Shown: positions 1 through 8,666 of the stretch, piece after piece
How positions within the stretch are numbered: the first letter of the stretch is position 1
How the letters are laid out: each line of letters begins with the position of its first letter
Assembly: GCF_000337895.1 (NCBI RefSeq)
Contig: NZ_AOMA01000142.1
Location: 28,388-88,859 of the forward strand
Direction: 5' to 3'
DNA length: 60,472 nt
Origin: Halobiforma nitratireducens JCM 10879
GTDB taxonomy: Archaea; Halobacteriota; Halobacteria; Halobacteriales; Natrialbaceae
Translations under genes and position numbers: made by a program
Notes under the pieces: model-generated
Seen by the model: the letters and a program-made list of their open reading frames with translations, nothing else
The model's database searches: none
What the model was told of the DNA's origin: nothing

Positions 1-39
1 CCGCCGATTTCGTGTCTCGTCTTCGTACAGCGACGGTGC

Positions 40-1485
40 TCACCCCGACTCCGCCGACGGCCGATACTTCCGACTCACCGCCTTCCAGCGGCCGCGCCGG
101 AACAGCCAGTAGTTGATCCCGCCGGGAACGTACGTCTCGAGCAGGAAGGCGAGATAGAGCCCGGCGACGTCGAGTGGCGTAACGAAGCCGAGCGCGGCCG
201 CGGGAAGCGCGAAGACGTACCGGCCGACAAGCGAGGCGACGAACGGCAGTCGGGTATCGCCCGCGCCCAGCAACGCGCCAGCGGCAGTGCCGTCGAGCCC
301 GAACCCGACGGCACTGATCGCACCGACGGCGACGAAGGCGGCGGCCTGGACGACCTCCTCGGGACCGGAGACGAACAGGCCGGCGATCGGCTCGGCGAAG
401 ACGACGACCACGGACGCGGCCGCGACGTAGATTACGACCGAGAGCCGAACGATCTCGGTCCCGTAAGCGCCGGCCTCGTCCTCGTCGTCCGCACCAAGTT
501 GCTGGCCCACCAGCGAGCTCGCGGCAAGCCCCAGCCCCCAGTTGATGCTGTTGATGAGTGACCTGACCCGCCGTCCGACCTCGACCGCGGTGACGACGAC
601 CGGCCCGAACGCCGCGGCGATCCACAGCAAGGGAAACACGGTGATCCCCTGTGCGAGCCGGCGGCCGATCTCGGGTGCCGAAATTTCGACGAGCTGTTTC
701 GCCAGTCCCAAGTCGAGCCACGGCCCCGACCGGGTGATCGGGACCGGGCTCGGCTCCATCCCCAATCGACCGTAGGAACGGCCGACCATCCCCCACGCGA
801 GGACGACCGTAACGAACCCCGTCGAGAGGGTCGTTCCGAGCCCCGCGCCGGCGACGCCCATGTCGAAAGCAAAAATGAAGACCGCGCTGAGAACGACGTT
901 CAACACCGCACCGCCCGCCCGGGCGACCATCTCCGTGAACGTGTCGCCGACGCCCGTATACGTGCGGCTGGCGATGAGGTTGAGGAGTTCGAAGAGGACG
1001 GCCGGAGCCACGTAGACGAGGTAGGTCGACCCGTGTTCGACCAACGCCGGATCGGAGTCGAACACCGCAATCAACGGCTCCGAAAACAGGAGAAAGGTCG
1101 CGACCAGCGGAAGCGCGATAGCCGTCGCGAGCAGAACGCTCTGGGTGACGACCAGCGACGCACGCTCGGTCTCCTCGCCGCCGTAGTTCTGCGAGACGAG
1201 ACTGACCGTCCCACCGGCCAGCCCGAGCCCCAGCATCGTCACGATCTCCCAGTAGGCCAGCGCGAAGGCCATCCCACCCGTCCCCGCGATTCCGACGGCC
1301 ATCCCGACCATCGCCAGGTCGGCCGTCTGCTTGGACATGATCGCGAACCCGGTGACGATCCGAGGCCAGGCCAGCTCCATCGTCGGGCGGAACCGCTCGC
1401 TCGAGATGATACGCAGGCGCTCGAGGGCGTCCGCAACGCGGTCCACCGCGGCCTCGGCTGGACTGGGACTCCGACCGTCCGTCAT
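40..1485 (-). CDS. MATE family efflux transporter
   Basis: 481-residue integral membrane protein with about twelve hydrophobic segments arranged as two homologous halves (roughly residues 45-235 and 270-460), the layout and length of MATE exporters, which expel cationic drugs or metabolites using an ion gradient. The N-terminal ~40 residues are charged and cytoplasmic. The start beginning MTDGRSPSPAEAA leaves the first membrane helix intact. Only 39 bases lie between the stop codon and the left end of the window, so downstream partners cannot be seen. The family is clear from the overall pattern; the substrate cannot be predicted. Confidence 0.88.
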   Translation of the reverse strand: MTDGRSPSPAEAAVDRVADALERLRIISSERFRPTMELAWPRIVTGFAIMSKQTADLAMVGMAVGIAGTGGMAFALAYWEIVTMLGLGLAGGTVSLVSQNYGGEETERASLVVTQSVLLATAIALPLVATFLLFSEPLIAVFDSDPALVEHGSTYLVYVAPAVLFELLNLIASRTYTGVGDTFTEMVARAGGAVLNVVLSAVFIFAFDMGVAGAGLGTTLSTGFVTVVLAWGMVGRSYGRLGMEPSPVPITRSGPWLDLGLAKQLVEISAPEIGRRLAQGITVFPLLWIAAAFGPVVVTAVEVGRRVRSLINSINWGLGLAASSLVGQQLGADDEDEAGAYGTEIVRLSVVIYVAAASVVVVFAEPIAGLFVSGPEEVVQAAAFVAVGAISAVGFGLDGTAAGALLGAGDTRLPFVASLVGRYVFALPAAALGFVTPLDVAGLYLAFLLETYVPGGINYWLFRRGRWKAVSRKYRPSAESG

Positions 1486-1620
1486 CGACCGTCCGTTTCC
1501 TCACGGCGGCCTTCGGTCTGTCGGCTCACACTCGAGCGAAGCCACGGAGTCGAACCGAGAGCGATCCACGATTGACAGCCTCCACCCGTCAGGGGGAAGA
1601 GAATGTCAATACTCCAAGCG

Positions 1621-1755
1621 ATGTCGGATCGAGACCGGCGGTATCCCGCGCCAGGAATCAAATGTGAGGACGGTGGTGTCTACCTCGAGCAACAGACGTT
1701 CGAACGCACAGACCGAACCGTGCTGATCGACGAACGCGAGGAGGGCGACTCATGA
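1621..1755 (+). CDS. Small haloarchaeal hypothetical protein (44 aa)
   Basis: A 44-codon frame encodes a mixed-charge peptide starting MSDRDRRYPAPGIK and ending in an acidic tail. An in-frame ATG at 1603 would add six residues. Its stop overlaps the ATG of the next frame (ATGA at 1752-1755), a typical translational-coupling arrangement and the main argument that it is real. I do not recognise the family. It sits in the divergent gap upstream of the MATE gene. Confidence 0.5.
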   Translation: MSDRDRRYPAPGIKCEDGGVYLEQQTFERTDRTVLIDEREEGDS

Positions 1756-2000
1756 CAACCGACACCGTCGACGAAGCCGAACGACGCCTCGAGCAATTTG
1801 CCGAGACTCCGACCGCCTACGACGACCCGCTCGTCACGAGTAGCGAGTGCCGAGTGGCGCTTCGCTACCGGAACGCCCGGGAGACCATCGCCCGGACGTG
1901 GTCCCGCGAGAGGAGAGATGTCGGCCGGTCCATGTGGACGCCGATCTTCCCCGAGAGAGCACGCAGTCCGACCCGCTGGATCGGCTCCGGCAACGAGTAG
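1752..2000 (+). CDS. Hypothetical protein, overlaps the 3' end of the antisense reductase gene
   Basis: 82-codon frame starting MTTDTVDEAERRLEQF, joined by an ATGA overlap to the 44-aa ORF before it. The first ~38 residues look like an acidic haloarchaeal protein. From about position 1865 it runs antisense through the end of the geranylgeranyl reductase gene and becomes arginine-rich, as shadow frames do. It may be a short real gene whose 3' end was truncated or extended by rearrangement. No family recognised. Confidence 0.3.
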   Translation: MTTDTVDEAERRLEQFAETPTAYDDPLVTSSECRVALRYRNARETIARTWSRERRDVGRSMWTPIFPERARSPTRWIGSGNE

Positions 2001-2965
2001 GCTCGCCGGAGCCAGTGACCGATCGACTGTTCGCGCTCGAGGTCCGCGCGCCAGGCACGTTCGTATGCCGCGAGCGTCGTCGGTCGGTCGGGATCGATCT
2101 CGCGAGCGGCGTAGTCGGCCGCGGTCATCCCGTAGAGAATGCCGCCGCCGGTAAACGGCTTCGTCTGGGCGGCCGCGTCGCCGAGCAAGAACGCACGCCG
2201 AGTGGTCACTCGCGCCGGCGGTTCGATGGGGATCGCGCCCGAACAGCGGTGGGAAACGTCGATCTCGTAGCCGTCGATCAGTTCCTCGAAGTGTTTGGTG
2301 ACCTGGACGCCCGGCGGGGCCGCCAGCCCGTACTCGACGCCGGCCTCACCCCGCGGGATACGCCACGCGAAGAACGTCGGCGCGGTCAGGTGGACGTCGA
2401 CGAAGTCCTGGTGGTCCGCCTCGTCAGAGAACGCGAGCACCCCGTGGAGGAGTTCGTCGGGAGCCGGCAGATCGAGTTCGTCCCGTACCCGGGATCGCGG
2501 GCCGTCACAGCCCGCGAGCATCTTCGCCTCGAACGTGTGCGACTCGTCCGGACCGCTGGCGACGACTTCGACGCGGTCGCGGTGCTCGCGAACCTCGGTG
2601 ACGGTGTGTTTCTCGCGGACGTCCGCGCCGGCCTCCCGTGCGAGAGCAGCGAGGTGTCGATCGAGGCCGACCCGATCGATGACGTTGGACGCGACCTCGT
2701 CCTTGTAGAACGGATAGGCATCGCTGCCGGGGCCCCCGACGTGAAACCGCGCGCCGTATATCTCGTTCTGAAAGAGCTCCGAGCGGGCGTTCGGGCCAGT
2801 AAACTCCCAGATATCGGTACTCACGTGACCCGAACAGGCGAGTGGCGTGCCGACCGTTCCCTTCTCGAGGGCGAGCACGTCGTACCCCGCCTCGGCGGCC
2901 CGCCGGGAGAACCGTGCGCCGGCGGGACCGACGCCGACGACGACGAAATCGTACATGTCAGTCAC
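1865..2965 (-). CDS. Geranylgeranyl reductase family FAD-dependent oxidoreductase
   Basis: 366 residues. The N-terminus carries a Rossmann dinucleotide-binding motif (VGVGPAGARFSRRAAEAG, then an acidic residue ending strand two, ALEKG). A second FAD contact, LLGDAAAQTKPFTGGG, lies near residue 275. This layout matches archaeal geranylgeranyl / digeranylgeranylglycerophospholipid reductases, which saturate isoprenoid chains of membrane lipids or menaquinone. It is shorter than the ~400-residue lipid reductase GGR and could be a paralogue acting on another isoprenoid or on an electron carrier. It stands alone, convergent with the small plus-strand ORFs. Confidence 0.8.
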   Translation of the reverse strand: MTDMYDFVVVGVGPAGARFSRRAAEAGYDVLALEKGTVGTPLACSGHVSTDIWEFTGPNARSELFQNEIYGARFHVGGPGSDAYPFYKDEVASNVIDRVGLDRHLAALAREAGADVREKHTVTEVREHRDRVEVVASGPDESHTFEAKMLAGCDGPRSRVRDELDLPAPDELLHGVLAFSDEADHQDFVDVHLTAPTFFAWRIPRGEAGVEYGLAAPPGVQVTKHFEELIDGYEIDVSHRCSGAIPIEPPARVTTRRAFLLGDAAAQTKPFTGGGILYGMTAADYAAREIDPDRPTTLAAYERAWRADLEREQSIGHWLRRAYSLPEPIQRVGLRALSGKIGVHMDRPTSLLSRDHVRAMVSRAFR

Positions 2966-3025
2966 GTGTACGCGGGTCGATAAATATCCTATCGAACGGT
3001 GCGCTACAGAATCCCTGGCCTCGGT

Positions 3026-3655
3026 TCACTCGAGCAACGTCCAGAACCGCTCGCGGTCACCGTCGAACCGATCGAGCAGGTCCCGGATGTCGTCGCGGAT
3101 TTCGTCGGTTACGCGAACGTGGACCATCCCCTCACCGGGTTGGCCGTAGACGACGCTCGCGCCGTCCGGCGCAGCGACGATCGCCGGCAAGGCCAGCAGA
3201 TCCTCCTCGCCGTCGACGCGGATCGTCGTCGGCTCTCGTCGCTCGAGGGCTTCACAAAGGGCCCAGACGGCGTCTTCGGTGATTTCGGCTGGCGGGTTCA
3301 CGGCCTCGAGGTTCGTACTCTCGGTGACGGCCTCGCGTATCTCCTCGTCGACGGTTTCGCGCTCGGTTCGCTCGTCGACGAGCGCGACGTCGGGTCGGCG
3401 GTCGGCCTCGAGCAGGTGGTAGGTGACGACGTCTCCGACCGCGATCAGCGTGTCGTCGACCTCGGCGAGCAAGGCATCAGGATCGGTTTCGATCGGGCCC
3501 AGCGGTTCTTTGAGCTCGCTCCGGAGATCGGTCGGCAACACGAGTAGCTGATCGGCCGGGTCCGAGACGGCGTCGGAATTCCCCGGACCGGAGACATCGG
3601 ACGCGTTGCCGTCGCGATCACCGTTACCGCCGGCGTCGAAATCGTCGTCCGTCAC
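3026..3655 (-). CDS. GTP-dependent dephospho-CoA kinase (DUF359)
   Basis: 209 residues. After a ~35-residue Gly/Asp-rich leader comes the DUF359 pattern: LPTDLRSELKEPLGPIE, then VGDVVTYHLLE with PDVALVDERTER, then GEEDLLALPAIVAAP, and YGQPGEGMVHV near the end. In archaea this family phosphorylates dephospho-CoA with GTP, the last step of CoA synthesis (established for the Thermococcus enzyme). It follows spt4 after 6 bases, a conserved archaeal neighbourhood, and is probably the last gene of the eIF2 gamma-PIN-rpo7-spt4 transcript. Confidence 0.88.
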   Translation of the reverse strand: MTDDDFDAGGNGDRDGNASDVSGPGNSDAVSDPADQLLVLPTDLRSELKEPLGPIETDPDALLAEVDDTLIAVGDVVTYHLLEADRRPDVALVDERTERETVDEEIREAVTESTNLEAVNPPAEITEDAVWALCEALERREPTTIRVDGEEDLLALPAIVAAPDGASVVYGQPGEGMVHVRVTDEIRDDIRDLLDRFDGDRERFWTLLE

Positions 3656-3661
3656 GGCTGC

Positions 3662-3859
3662 TTAGCGGACTTTCAGCGCGTACGCGCCCGGTTCGGTGAT
3701 CTGCATCTCCGTCGCGATCTCGCTGTCCTCGGGGTGGGCGATGACGACGTAGCCTGCCCAGTCTTCGGTTAGCGAGGAGGAGTTACACGCATCGCAGGTC
3801 TCGTTGTCCGGTTCGTTGACGCGGTGACACTCGCGACAGACGAGACGATCGGATGCCAT
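3662..3859 (-). CDS. spt4: Transcription elongation factor Spt4 (RNA polymerase subunit E'')
   Basis: 65-residue protein with a zinc ribbon formed by CREC near residue 8 and CDAC near residue 23, followed by WAGYVVIAHPEDSEIA. This is the length and motif order of archaeal Spt4. Spt4 pairs with the NGN domain of Spt5 and keeps RNA polymerase processive. The start lies 2 bases after the rpo7 stop, so the two are surely cotranscribed. Identification is secure from motif and context. Confidence 0.95.
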   Translation of the reverse strand: MASDRLVCRECHRVNEPDNETCDACNSSSLTEDWAGYVVIAHPEDSEIATEMQITEPGAYALKVR

Positions 3860-3861
3860 AG

Positions 3862-4437
3862 TTATTCACCTTCGGTCGCGGTTGCTTCCCGCTTCTCGTG
3901 TTCTTGCTCGAGCCAGCCGTGTTTGCCCAGCCCGGGCTGTTTCGCGGTGAGCCCGATCTTCGAGTCACGCGGGTTGCGCTCGTCGATGCTCTTGGTAACG
4001 ATACGGGCCCGGACAGCGTCGTCGACCGCAAGCGTCCGGTTGGACTCGTTGGAGGCGAGTTGCTGGTTTTCGCCGTCGAAGGCGAGATACTCGTCGCTGA
4101 TCTGGGAGACGTGTAACAGCCCGTCGACCGGGCCGATACCGATGAACGCGCCGAACTCGACGACCTCGACGACAGTGCCGTCGACGACCTCCTGCATCTG
4201 GGGGTCGAAGGTGACGGCATCGAAGTCGGCCTCGTAGTAGACGCCGGGTTCGTTGGGCAGGACCGTCCCCTCACCGATGTCGTGGACTTCGGTGATGGAG
4301 ACGACGCTTCCAACCTCTTCGTCCATACGTCCCTCGAGTTTGTCCTGCAGCAGTCGCTTCACGAGGTCCGGCGAGACGTCGCCGAGCTCCTCGGGCGGTA
4401 CTTCTACCGTGTCCTTTAGTCTGACCCGTTTGTACAT
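3862..4437 (-). CDS. rpo7: DNA-directed RNA polymerase subunit Rpo7 (E')
   Basis: 191 residues. The N-terminal RNP-like domain begins MYKRVRLKDTVEVPPEELG and includes LEGRMDEEVGSVV; an S1/OB domain follows (about residues 80-165, VDGTVVEVVEFGAFIGIGPVDGLLH). This is the archaeal Rpo7 layout; with Rpo4 it forms the polymerase stalk that binds emerging RNA. It lies between the PIN-domain gene (1-base gap) and spt4 (2-base gap). Rpo4 is not in the window. Confidence 0.95.
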   Translation of the reverse strand: MYKRVRLKDTVEVPPEELGDVSPDLVKRLLQDKLEGRMDEEVGSVVSITEVHDIGEGTVLPNEPGVYYEADFDAVTFDPQMQEVVDGTVVEVVEFGAFIGIGPVDGLLHVSQISDEYLAFDGENQQLASNESNRTLAVDDAVRARIVTKSIDERNPRDSKIGLTAKQPGLGKHGWLEQEHEKREATATEGE

Positions 4438-4438
4438 T

Positions 4439-4888
4439 CTATGGTTGAGTGATCGCTAACTTGTTTCTCCCGCGTAATGCAATTACCGGTACGTTCGCTT
4501 CTAGCACTCGGTCGCGCAGCGGGCGGTCGTTCGTGACGACGTAGTCGATCCCGCCCTCGCTGGCGAGTTCGACCAGGGCGTCGTCGGCGTACGATGCTTC
4601 CGTGTCGACGATGAGACAGCGCTCGGTGACGAGGTCGTGGCCGACGTTCGCGGCCGTCCCTTCGGTGCCTCCTTTCTCGGAGAGTCGACGCAACTCCTCG
4701 ACGACGGCCTGGGGTGCCATCGGCTCGTAGCCCGCTGTTTGGGGCTGTTCACCGGTTGCCGTCTCCGGGCTGGCTCGTGTGCCCCCGAGGAGTCGCTCGA
4801 GTTCGTCGAACAGTCGCACGTCGAGTTCGACCGGCATCATCAGCGCGCTCGTATCGAGTGCGACCCGCGTTCGACCCTGCGTGCTCAT
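4439..4888 (-). CDS. PIN-domain ribonuclease, Fcf1/Utp24-like
   Basis: 149 residues with the PIN acidic set: DTSALMM at residue 13, an EEL segment near residue 63, YADDAL near 100 and TNDRPLRDR near 120. The stand-alone PIN protein between eIF2 gamma and rpo7 is conserved in archaea and resembles eukaryotic Fcf1/Utp24, which cleaves pre-18S rRNA, so a role in 16S maturation is plausible but inferred. A VapC-type toxin is less likely because there is no antitoxin gene and the neighbours are housekeeping. It begins 21 bases after the eIF2 gamma stop. Confidence 0.82.
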   Translation of the reverse strand: MSTQGRTRVALDTSALMMPVELDVRLFDELERLLGGTRASPETATGEQPQTAGYEPMAPQAVVEELRRLSEKGGTEGTAANVGHDLVTERCLIVDTEASYADDALVELASEGGIDYVVTNDRPLRDRVLEANVPVIALRGRNKLAITQP

Positions 4889-4909
4889 TCGTCGTTGTCC
4901 GTCGTAGTG

Positions 4910-6145
4910 TTACTCCTTGAGCGTTCCGAGGCCGATCAGTCGCCAGCGTGCGCCGATCCGGCGATTGATCGCGATCTTCGCGCCGGGTTCGGCCGCGACG
5001 GGTCGTTTGAGATTGACCTCACACTCGCCTTCGCGGGCGCTGGTGACCGCGCCGACGGTCGTCGCCGTCCCGACGGTCATCATCAGCGGTTCGCCCGTGC
5101 TGATCTCCTCGATCTCGCCTTCCTCGCCGTCGGTGCCGACGACGCGCTCGAGCAGGTCGACGTCCATCGTAAAGCCGTCCCAGGTCGGCGGCAGCGAGCC
5201 TGCGGGGCCGGCCATCCGACCTGCAAGCGCGTCACCTTTGGTCAGCGACGGATCGAGGCCGGTTCCGACGCCCAGCAGACCACCGGGAGTCGCGGCATCG
5301 ACATCCTCGCCGCCGGCCTGCAGCGACCGGATCGTCGTCTCGATCGGGACGTACTCGCTTTGACCACCTTCCTCGACCTCGCGGCCGGGCCGGATCTCGA
5401 TCTCCTGGCCGACCTCGAGTTCGCCCTGGACGAGGCTGCCGCCGAGAACGCCGCCGGCGAGTTCGTCGGCCGTCGTCCCGGGCTTGTTGATGTCGAAGCT
5501 CCGGGCGACGTGCATCAGCGGGTCGTCTTCGGGGTCCCGCTCCGGGGTGGGAATCTCCTCCTCGATCGCCTGCATCAGCAGGTCGAGGTTGACTTCCTGG
5601 CCCGCCGAAATCGGGACGACGGGGGCGTCTTCGGCGACGGTCCCCTCGACGAACTCCTGGATTTCCTCGTAGTTCTGCCGAGCCTGATCGCTGCCGACGA
5701 GGTCGACCTTGTTCTGAGCGATGACGATGTTGTCGATGCCGATGATATCGAGCGCCATCAGATGCTCTTCGGTCTGGGGCTGGGGAACGGGTTCGTTGGC
5801 GCTGATGACCAGCACTGCCCCGTCCATCAACGACGCACCGGACAGCATCGTCGCCATCAGAGTCTCGTGACCAGGGGCGTCGACGAACGATACGGTCCGC
5901 AGCGGCTCACTCGGCGAGCCGTCCGGACACTCCTCGGCGACGGTGTAACACTCGGGCTCCTCGAGGCCCTCGCAGTGACGGAACGTAGCGTCCGCGTAAC
6001 CGAGCCTGATGGAGATGCCGCGTTTCATCTCCTCGCTGTGCTGGTCGGTCCACGAACCGCTCAACGCTTGGACCAGCGTGGTCTTGCCGTGGTCGACGTG
6101 ACCGACGAGCCCGATGTTCACCTCCGGTTGTTGATTTCCTGCCAT
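4910..6145 (-). CDS. eif2g: Translation initiation factor 2 subunit gamma
   Basis: 411 residues from the chosen ATG ([12 protein letters not shown]). The frame is open for 33 more codons upstream, but that part is basic and unlike the family. GTPase motifs are complete: GHVDHGKTT (P-loop), DAPGHETLM (G3), AQNKVDLV (G4). EF-Tu-like beta-barrel domains II and III follow. A cysteine-containing insert before DAPGH replaces the usual zinc knuckle region. It delivers Met-tRNAi to the ribosome with alpha and beta subunits encoded elsewhere. First gene of the cluster running down to 3026. Confidence 0.96.
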   Translation of the reverse strand: MAGNQQPEVNIGLVGHVDHGKTTLVQALSGSWTDQHSEEMKRGISIRLGYADATFRHCEGLEEPECYTVAEECPDGSPSEPLRTVSFVDAPGHETLMATMLSGASLMDGAVLVISANEPVPQPQTEEHLMALDIIGIDNIVIAQNKVDLVGSDQARQNYEEIQEFVEGTVAEDAPVVPISAGQEVNLDLLMQAIEEEIPTPERDPEDDPLMHVARSFDINKPGTTADELAGGVLGGSLVQGELEVGQEIEIRPGREVEEGGQSEYVPIETTIRSLQAGGEDVDAATPGGLLGVGTGLDPSLTKGDALAGRMAGPAGSLPPTWDGFTMDVDLLERVVGTDGEEGEIEEISTGEPLMMTVGTATTVGAVTSAREGECEVNLKRPVAAEPGAKIAINRRIGARWRLIGLGTLKE

Positions 6146-6407
6146 AAGACGATGAGTAATCTTGGGAATAGCTTCCCTCGTGCGCTTGATAAACCTACTG
6201 TTCTGCAGGCGGTCCAAGCGGGGGTCGGACCCGCAACCTCTCACCCGTCCGGACGGACTCGAGACGAGCGTAGGCGGTTCGTCTCGGCCCGGTTTCGTCC
6301 CCTCATCTCTCGAACGTCGGGTGCCACGAAACCACGAAACGACGTGAACGCCCGCAGTCGGACATCGGCAAGACCGACGCCGAATGCTGGAGCCGACGGT
6401 TGTCGGA

Positions 6408-6708
6408 CTACGGCTCGAGGATAAATTCGTCCTTGAGCAACTCGTAGTTCTGGAGGTACCGATGTGAAGTACCCCGGGGTCAAGTGGTTCGAGAGGCTTC
6501 GCGTCTCGTCATCACGGAAGACAACGTCTTCCGCACGACCCCGAGGCACTCTCGCTGTATCTCTGTAGAACGTCTCGCTTCGAGCGGCGACCGCATCGTC
6601 GATGTCGTCCCAGTCGCCGGCCCGAACGTAACAACCTGATCCGTGAGGAGGCGCAAGGAGATACCAGAGAGCCTCCTCTATCAGTAATAGCGAGTGGTTC
6701 TGAGCCGA
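6408..6708 (-). pseudogene. Frameshifted remnant of an unidentified haloarchaeal gene (C-terminal part)
   Basis: The minus strand is open from just after a TGA at 6709-6711, encodes coherent sequence (EEALWYLLAPPHGSGCYVR, then [20 protein letters not shown], then LTPGYF), and moves by one base into another frame to finish [18 protein letters not shown] and a stop at 6408. No start codon or N-terminal half exists, and the region before it is non-coding. It therefore looks like the last ~100 codons of a truncated gene with one 1-nt insertion. I do not recognise the parent family. Confidence 0.5.
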
Positions 6709-6818
6709 TCAAAAGTTCACGGATTCCATCGCGGGATTCGACCACCGCGGTGGCGAATGGACTCGCGTGACGGTCCGCTTTTGGTCGTTCGCCACCTCGA
6801 GTCCGGCGTGACCTTGCC

Positions 6819-7820
6819 GTGAGCGAGTTCGCGTTCGAACTCGAGCTGTGTGCCCACCTTGAGGCCCGTCGGGAGGCGCTCGTCGCCCGGCAACTCGGTG
6901 CGAGCGTCGCCGATCCGGGCGGCCGAATCCTCGACGTCGTTTGCCTCGAGCAAGGACCCGAGTTCGAGGACCGAACCGCGATCGCGAGCGAGACGATTCC
7001 GGACGCGGCCATCGCCGCCGACGTCGGTCCGGGACGCGCACGCTACTGGAAAGACGCCTTCGCCGAGTGCCACCCCGACCGCGCCCGCCGTGCGATGGAT
7101 CGAGCCTGCGAGATCGGCTTCTTCGAACGCGAACGCCGGAACGGCCGCGAGTACGTCCGACAAGTCAGTCGCTATCCCGACTGGTACGATCGTATCGTCG
7201 GCATCGAGAACAAACCCGACCTCGAGCGACCCGGCGACCTGGAGTCACAGCTCCGGACCGACGCCAGCCTCGGGCTCGTCGACGAGGTCGTCCTCGCGAC
7301 GGAGAGTTACGTCACACGGGCGCACCTGAACCGTATTCCCGAGGAAGTCGGGGTCTGGCGCGTCCACCGCGACGGCGCGAACACCGACGACTCGAGCGAC
7401 ACGGGGCTCGATCTCGAGGTGATCCGCGAACCGGCCACACTGGCAGTCGACGAACCGGGGATCGAACCTCTCGAGTCCCATCCCGGGCGGACGGACGTGG
7501 CCGTTGTCTCTCCGGACGCGAAAGCGCGTGCTCGGCGTCGCATCGCGGAGCGAGCCTACGGCAAGGGGTGGCGAACGTACGAGTTTCCGGGGTGTGGGAC
7601 CTGCAGCACGAAACGAGCCGAGAACGCAACCCTGCCACACTGTGAGTGGCACGGACGGCTCGTCGACGCCACCCTCGAGTGTGGGCCATCGTGTCCGGAA
7701 TACGAGTCCGAGTCGGCTCCGGAAGTCGATCTCGAGGGCGAACGCGACCGGGAGACGGCGTGGCAGGCGGAGCCGGACGGCAGGCAGCGACGGCAGTCGG
7801 GACTGGATCGGTTCCAGTAA
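6819..7820 (+). CDS. DUF5787 family protein with C-terminal PIP-box-like motif
   Basis: 333 residues, GTG start with no in-frame alternative nearby. It matches the haloarchaeal DUF5787 family as I know it: FAFELELCAHLE at the N-terminus, WYDRIVGIENKPDL in the middle, and a Cys-rich segment (GCGTCS, C, CGPSC) near residues 250-290. The glutamate followed by ENK resembles a PD-(D/E)XK nuclease core (inference). The last residues are QSGLDRFQ, a good fit to the QxxLxxF PCNA-binding box, which would place it at replication or repair sites. Monocistronic; convergent with the MBL gene downstream. Confidence 0.75.
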   Translation: MSEFAFELELCAHLEARREALVARQLGASVADPGGRILDVVCLEQGPEFEDRTAIASETIPDAAIAADVGPGRARYWKDAFAECHPDRARRAMDRACEIGFFERERRNGREYVRQVSRYPDWYDRIVGIENKPDLERPGDLESQLRTDASLGLVDEVVLATESYVTRAHLNRIPEEVGVWRVHRDGANTDDSSDTGLDLEVIREPATLAVDEPGIEPLESHPGRTDVAVVSPDAKARARRRIAERAYGKGWRTYEFPGCGTCSTKRAENATLPHCEWHGRLVDATLECGPSCPEYESESAPEVDLEGERDRETAWQAEPDGRQRRQSGLDRFQ

Positions 7821-7832
7821 ATCCAGTGACCC

Positions 7833-8657
7833 TTACAAGACGTACTCTTCCCCGTCGACCGCCAGCGGCTCCTCGAAAGCTTCCTCGACCGGATAGTAGT
7901 GTGCGGCATGCACCAGCCGCGTCCGGTCGGCGTTCAGGTCGTCGGCCAGCGCGAGCGCGCCCTCTCGAGTCATGTGTTTGTGGCCGAACGTCCGAGGGAC
8001 GCCGTCGGCGTCCTCGTGGCGGCCGCCCGCGGGGTGATACTCGCAGAAGTGAGCAGGCACGATGGCGTCGGCGATCAGGAGGTCCGGATCGACCAACACT
8101 TCCCGAGACTGGTCGGGAATGGCGTAGCTCGTATCGCCGGATATCGACAGCTTCGCGCCGGTTTCGCGATCTTCAATCGCGACCCCATAACACAGCAACG
8201 GCGGGTGCTCGACCGGCACCAGCGTCACGTCGAACCCGCAGGTCCGAACGGGGTCGAGCGGTGTCGTGGCGTGGACCTCGAGCGCCGAGAGGTAGTGGTA
8301 GTCCTCGGCGACCGTTTCGGCGACGCTCTGGCCGGTCTGGGGATCGGTCTCGCCGGAGGCATAGACTGTCAGCGAGTCGAGGACGCGGAAGACGTTGCCC
8401 AGCCCGTCGAGATGATCGAAGTGAACGTGCGTGACGACGCCGGCGTCGGGCGGCGCGACATCGTCGCGGAGAAACTGGTACCGGAAGTCCGGGCTGAAGT
8501 CGATCAGCAGAGCCTCGTCAGTGCGCTCGTTCTCGACGTGGATGGAGAACCGGGTACGCTCGAGCCCGCGCTCACGGGCGGCCTCGCAGGTCTCACAGTC
8601 ACAGCCGACGGTCGGCGTCCCGGTCGTGTCGCCGGTGCCAAGCAGCGTAACCCGCAT
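7833..8657 (-). CDS. MBL-fold metallo-hydrolase, PhnP-like
   Basis: 274 residues. Begins MRVTLLGTGDTTGTPTVGC with CDCETCE, as in PhnP phosphodiesterases, and carries the metal-binding motif THVHFDHLDG near residue 97. Further metal ligands are SGDTSYAI and VHAAHYYP near the end. PhnP-type enzymes hydrolyse cyclic ribosyl or nucleoside phosphodiesters; the exact substrate here is unknown. The next gene upstream (8667-9053) is 9 bases away on the same strand and may be cotranscribed. Confidence 0.85.
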   Translation of the reverse strand: MRVTLLGTGDTTGTPTVGCDCETCEAARERGLERTRFSIHVENERTDEALLIDFSPDFRYQFLRDDVAPPDAGVVTHVHFDHLDGLGNVFRVLDSLTVYASGETDPQTGQSVAETVAEDYHYLSALEVHATTPLDPVRTCGFDVTLVPVEHPPLLCYGVAIEDRETGAKLSISGDTSYAIPDQSREVLVDPDLLIADAIVPAHFCEYHPAGGRHEDADGVPRTFGHKHMTREGALALADDLNADRTRLVHAAHYYPVEEAFEEPLAVDGEEYVL

Positions 8658-8666
8658 CGATACGGC

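Noticed and set aside
6205..6240. tRNA-like T-arm (GCGGGTCCGACCCCCGC on the minus strand)
   Set aside because: The 5-bp stem and 7-base loop are present, but the loop is not TTC-R-A-N-Y, and no matching acceptor, D or anticodon arms lie at the right distances.
4637..6424. 595-codon plus-strand open frame, and many other long antisense frames
   Set aside because: It is the antisense shadow of eIF2 gamma and the PIN gene. High-GC haloarchaeal genes leave long open antisense frames, and its product has no recognisable motifs.
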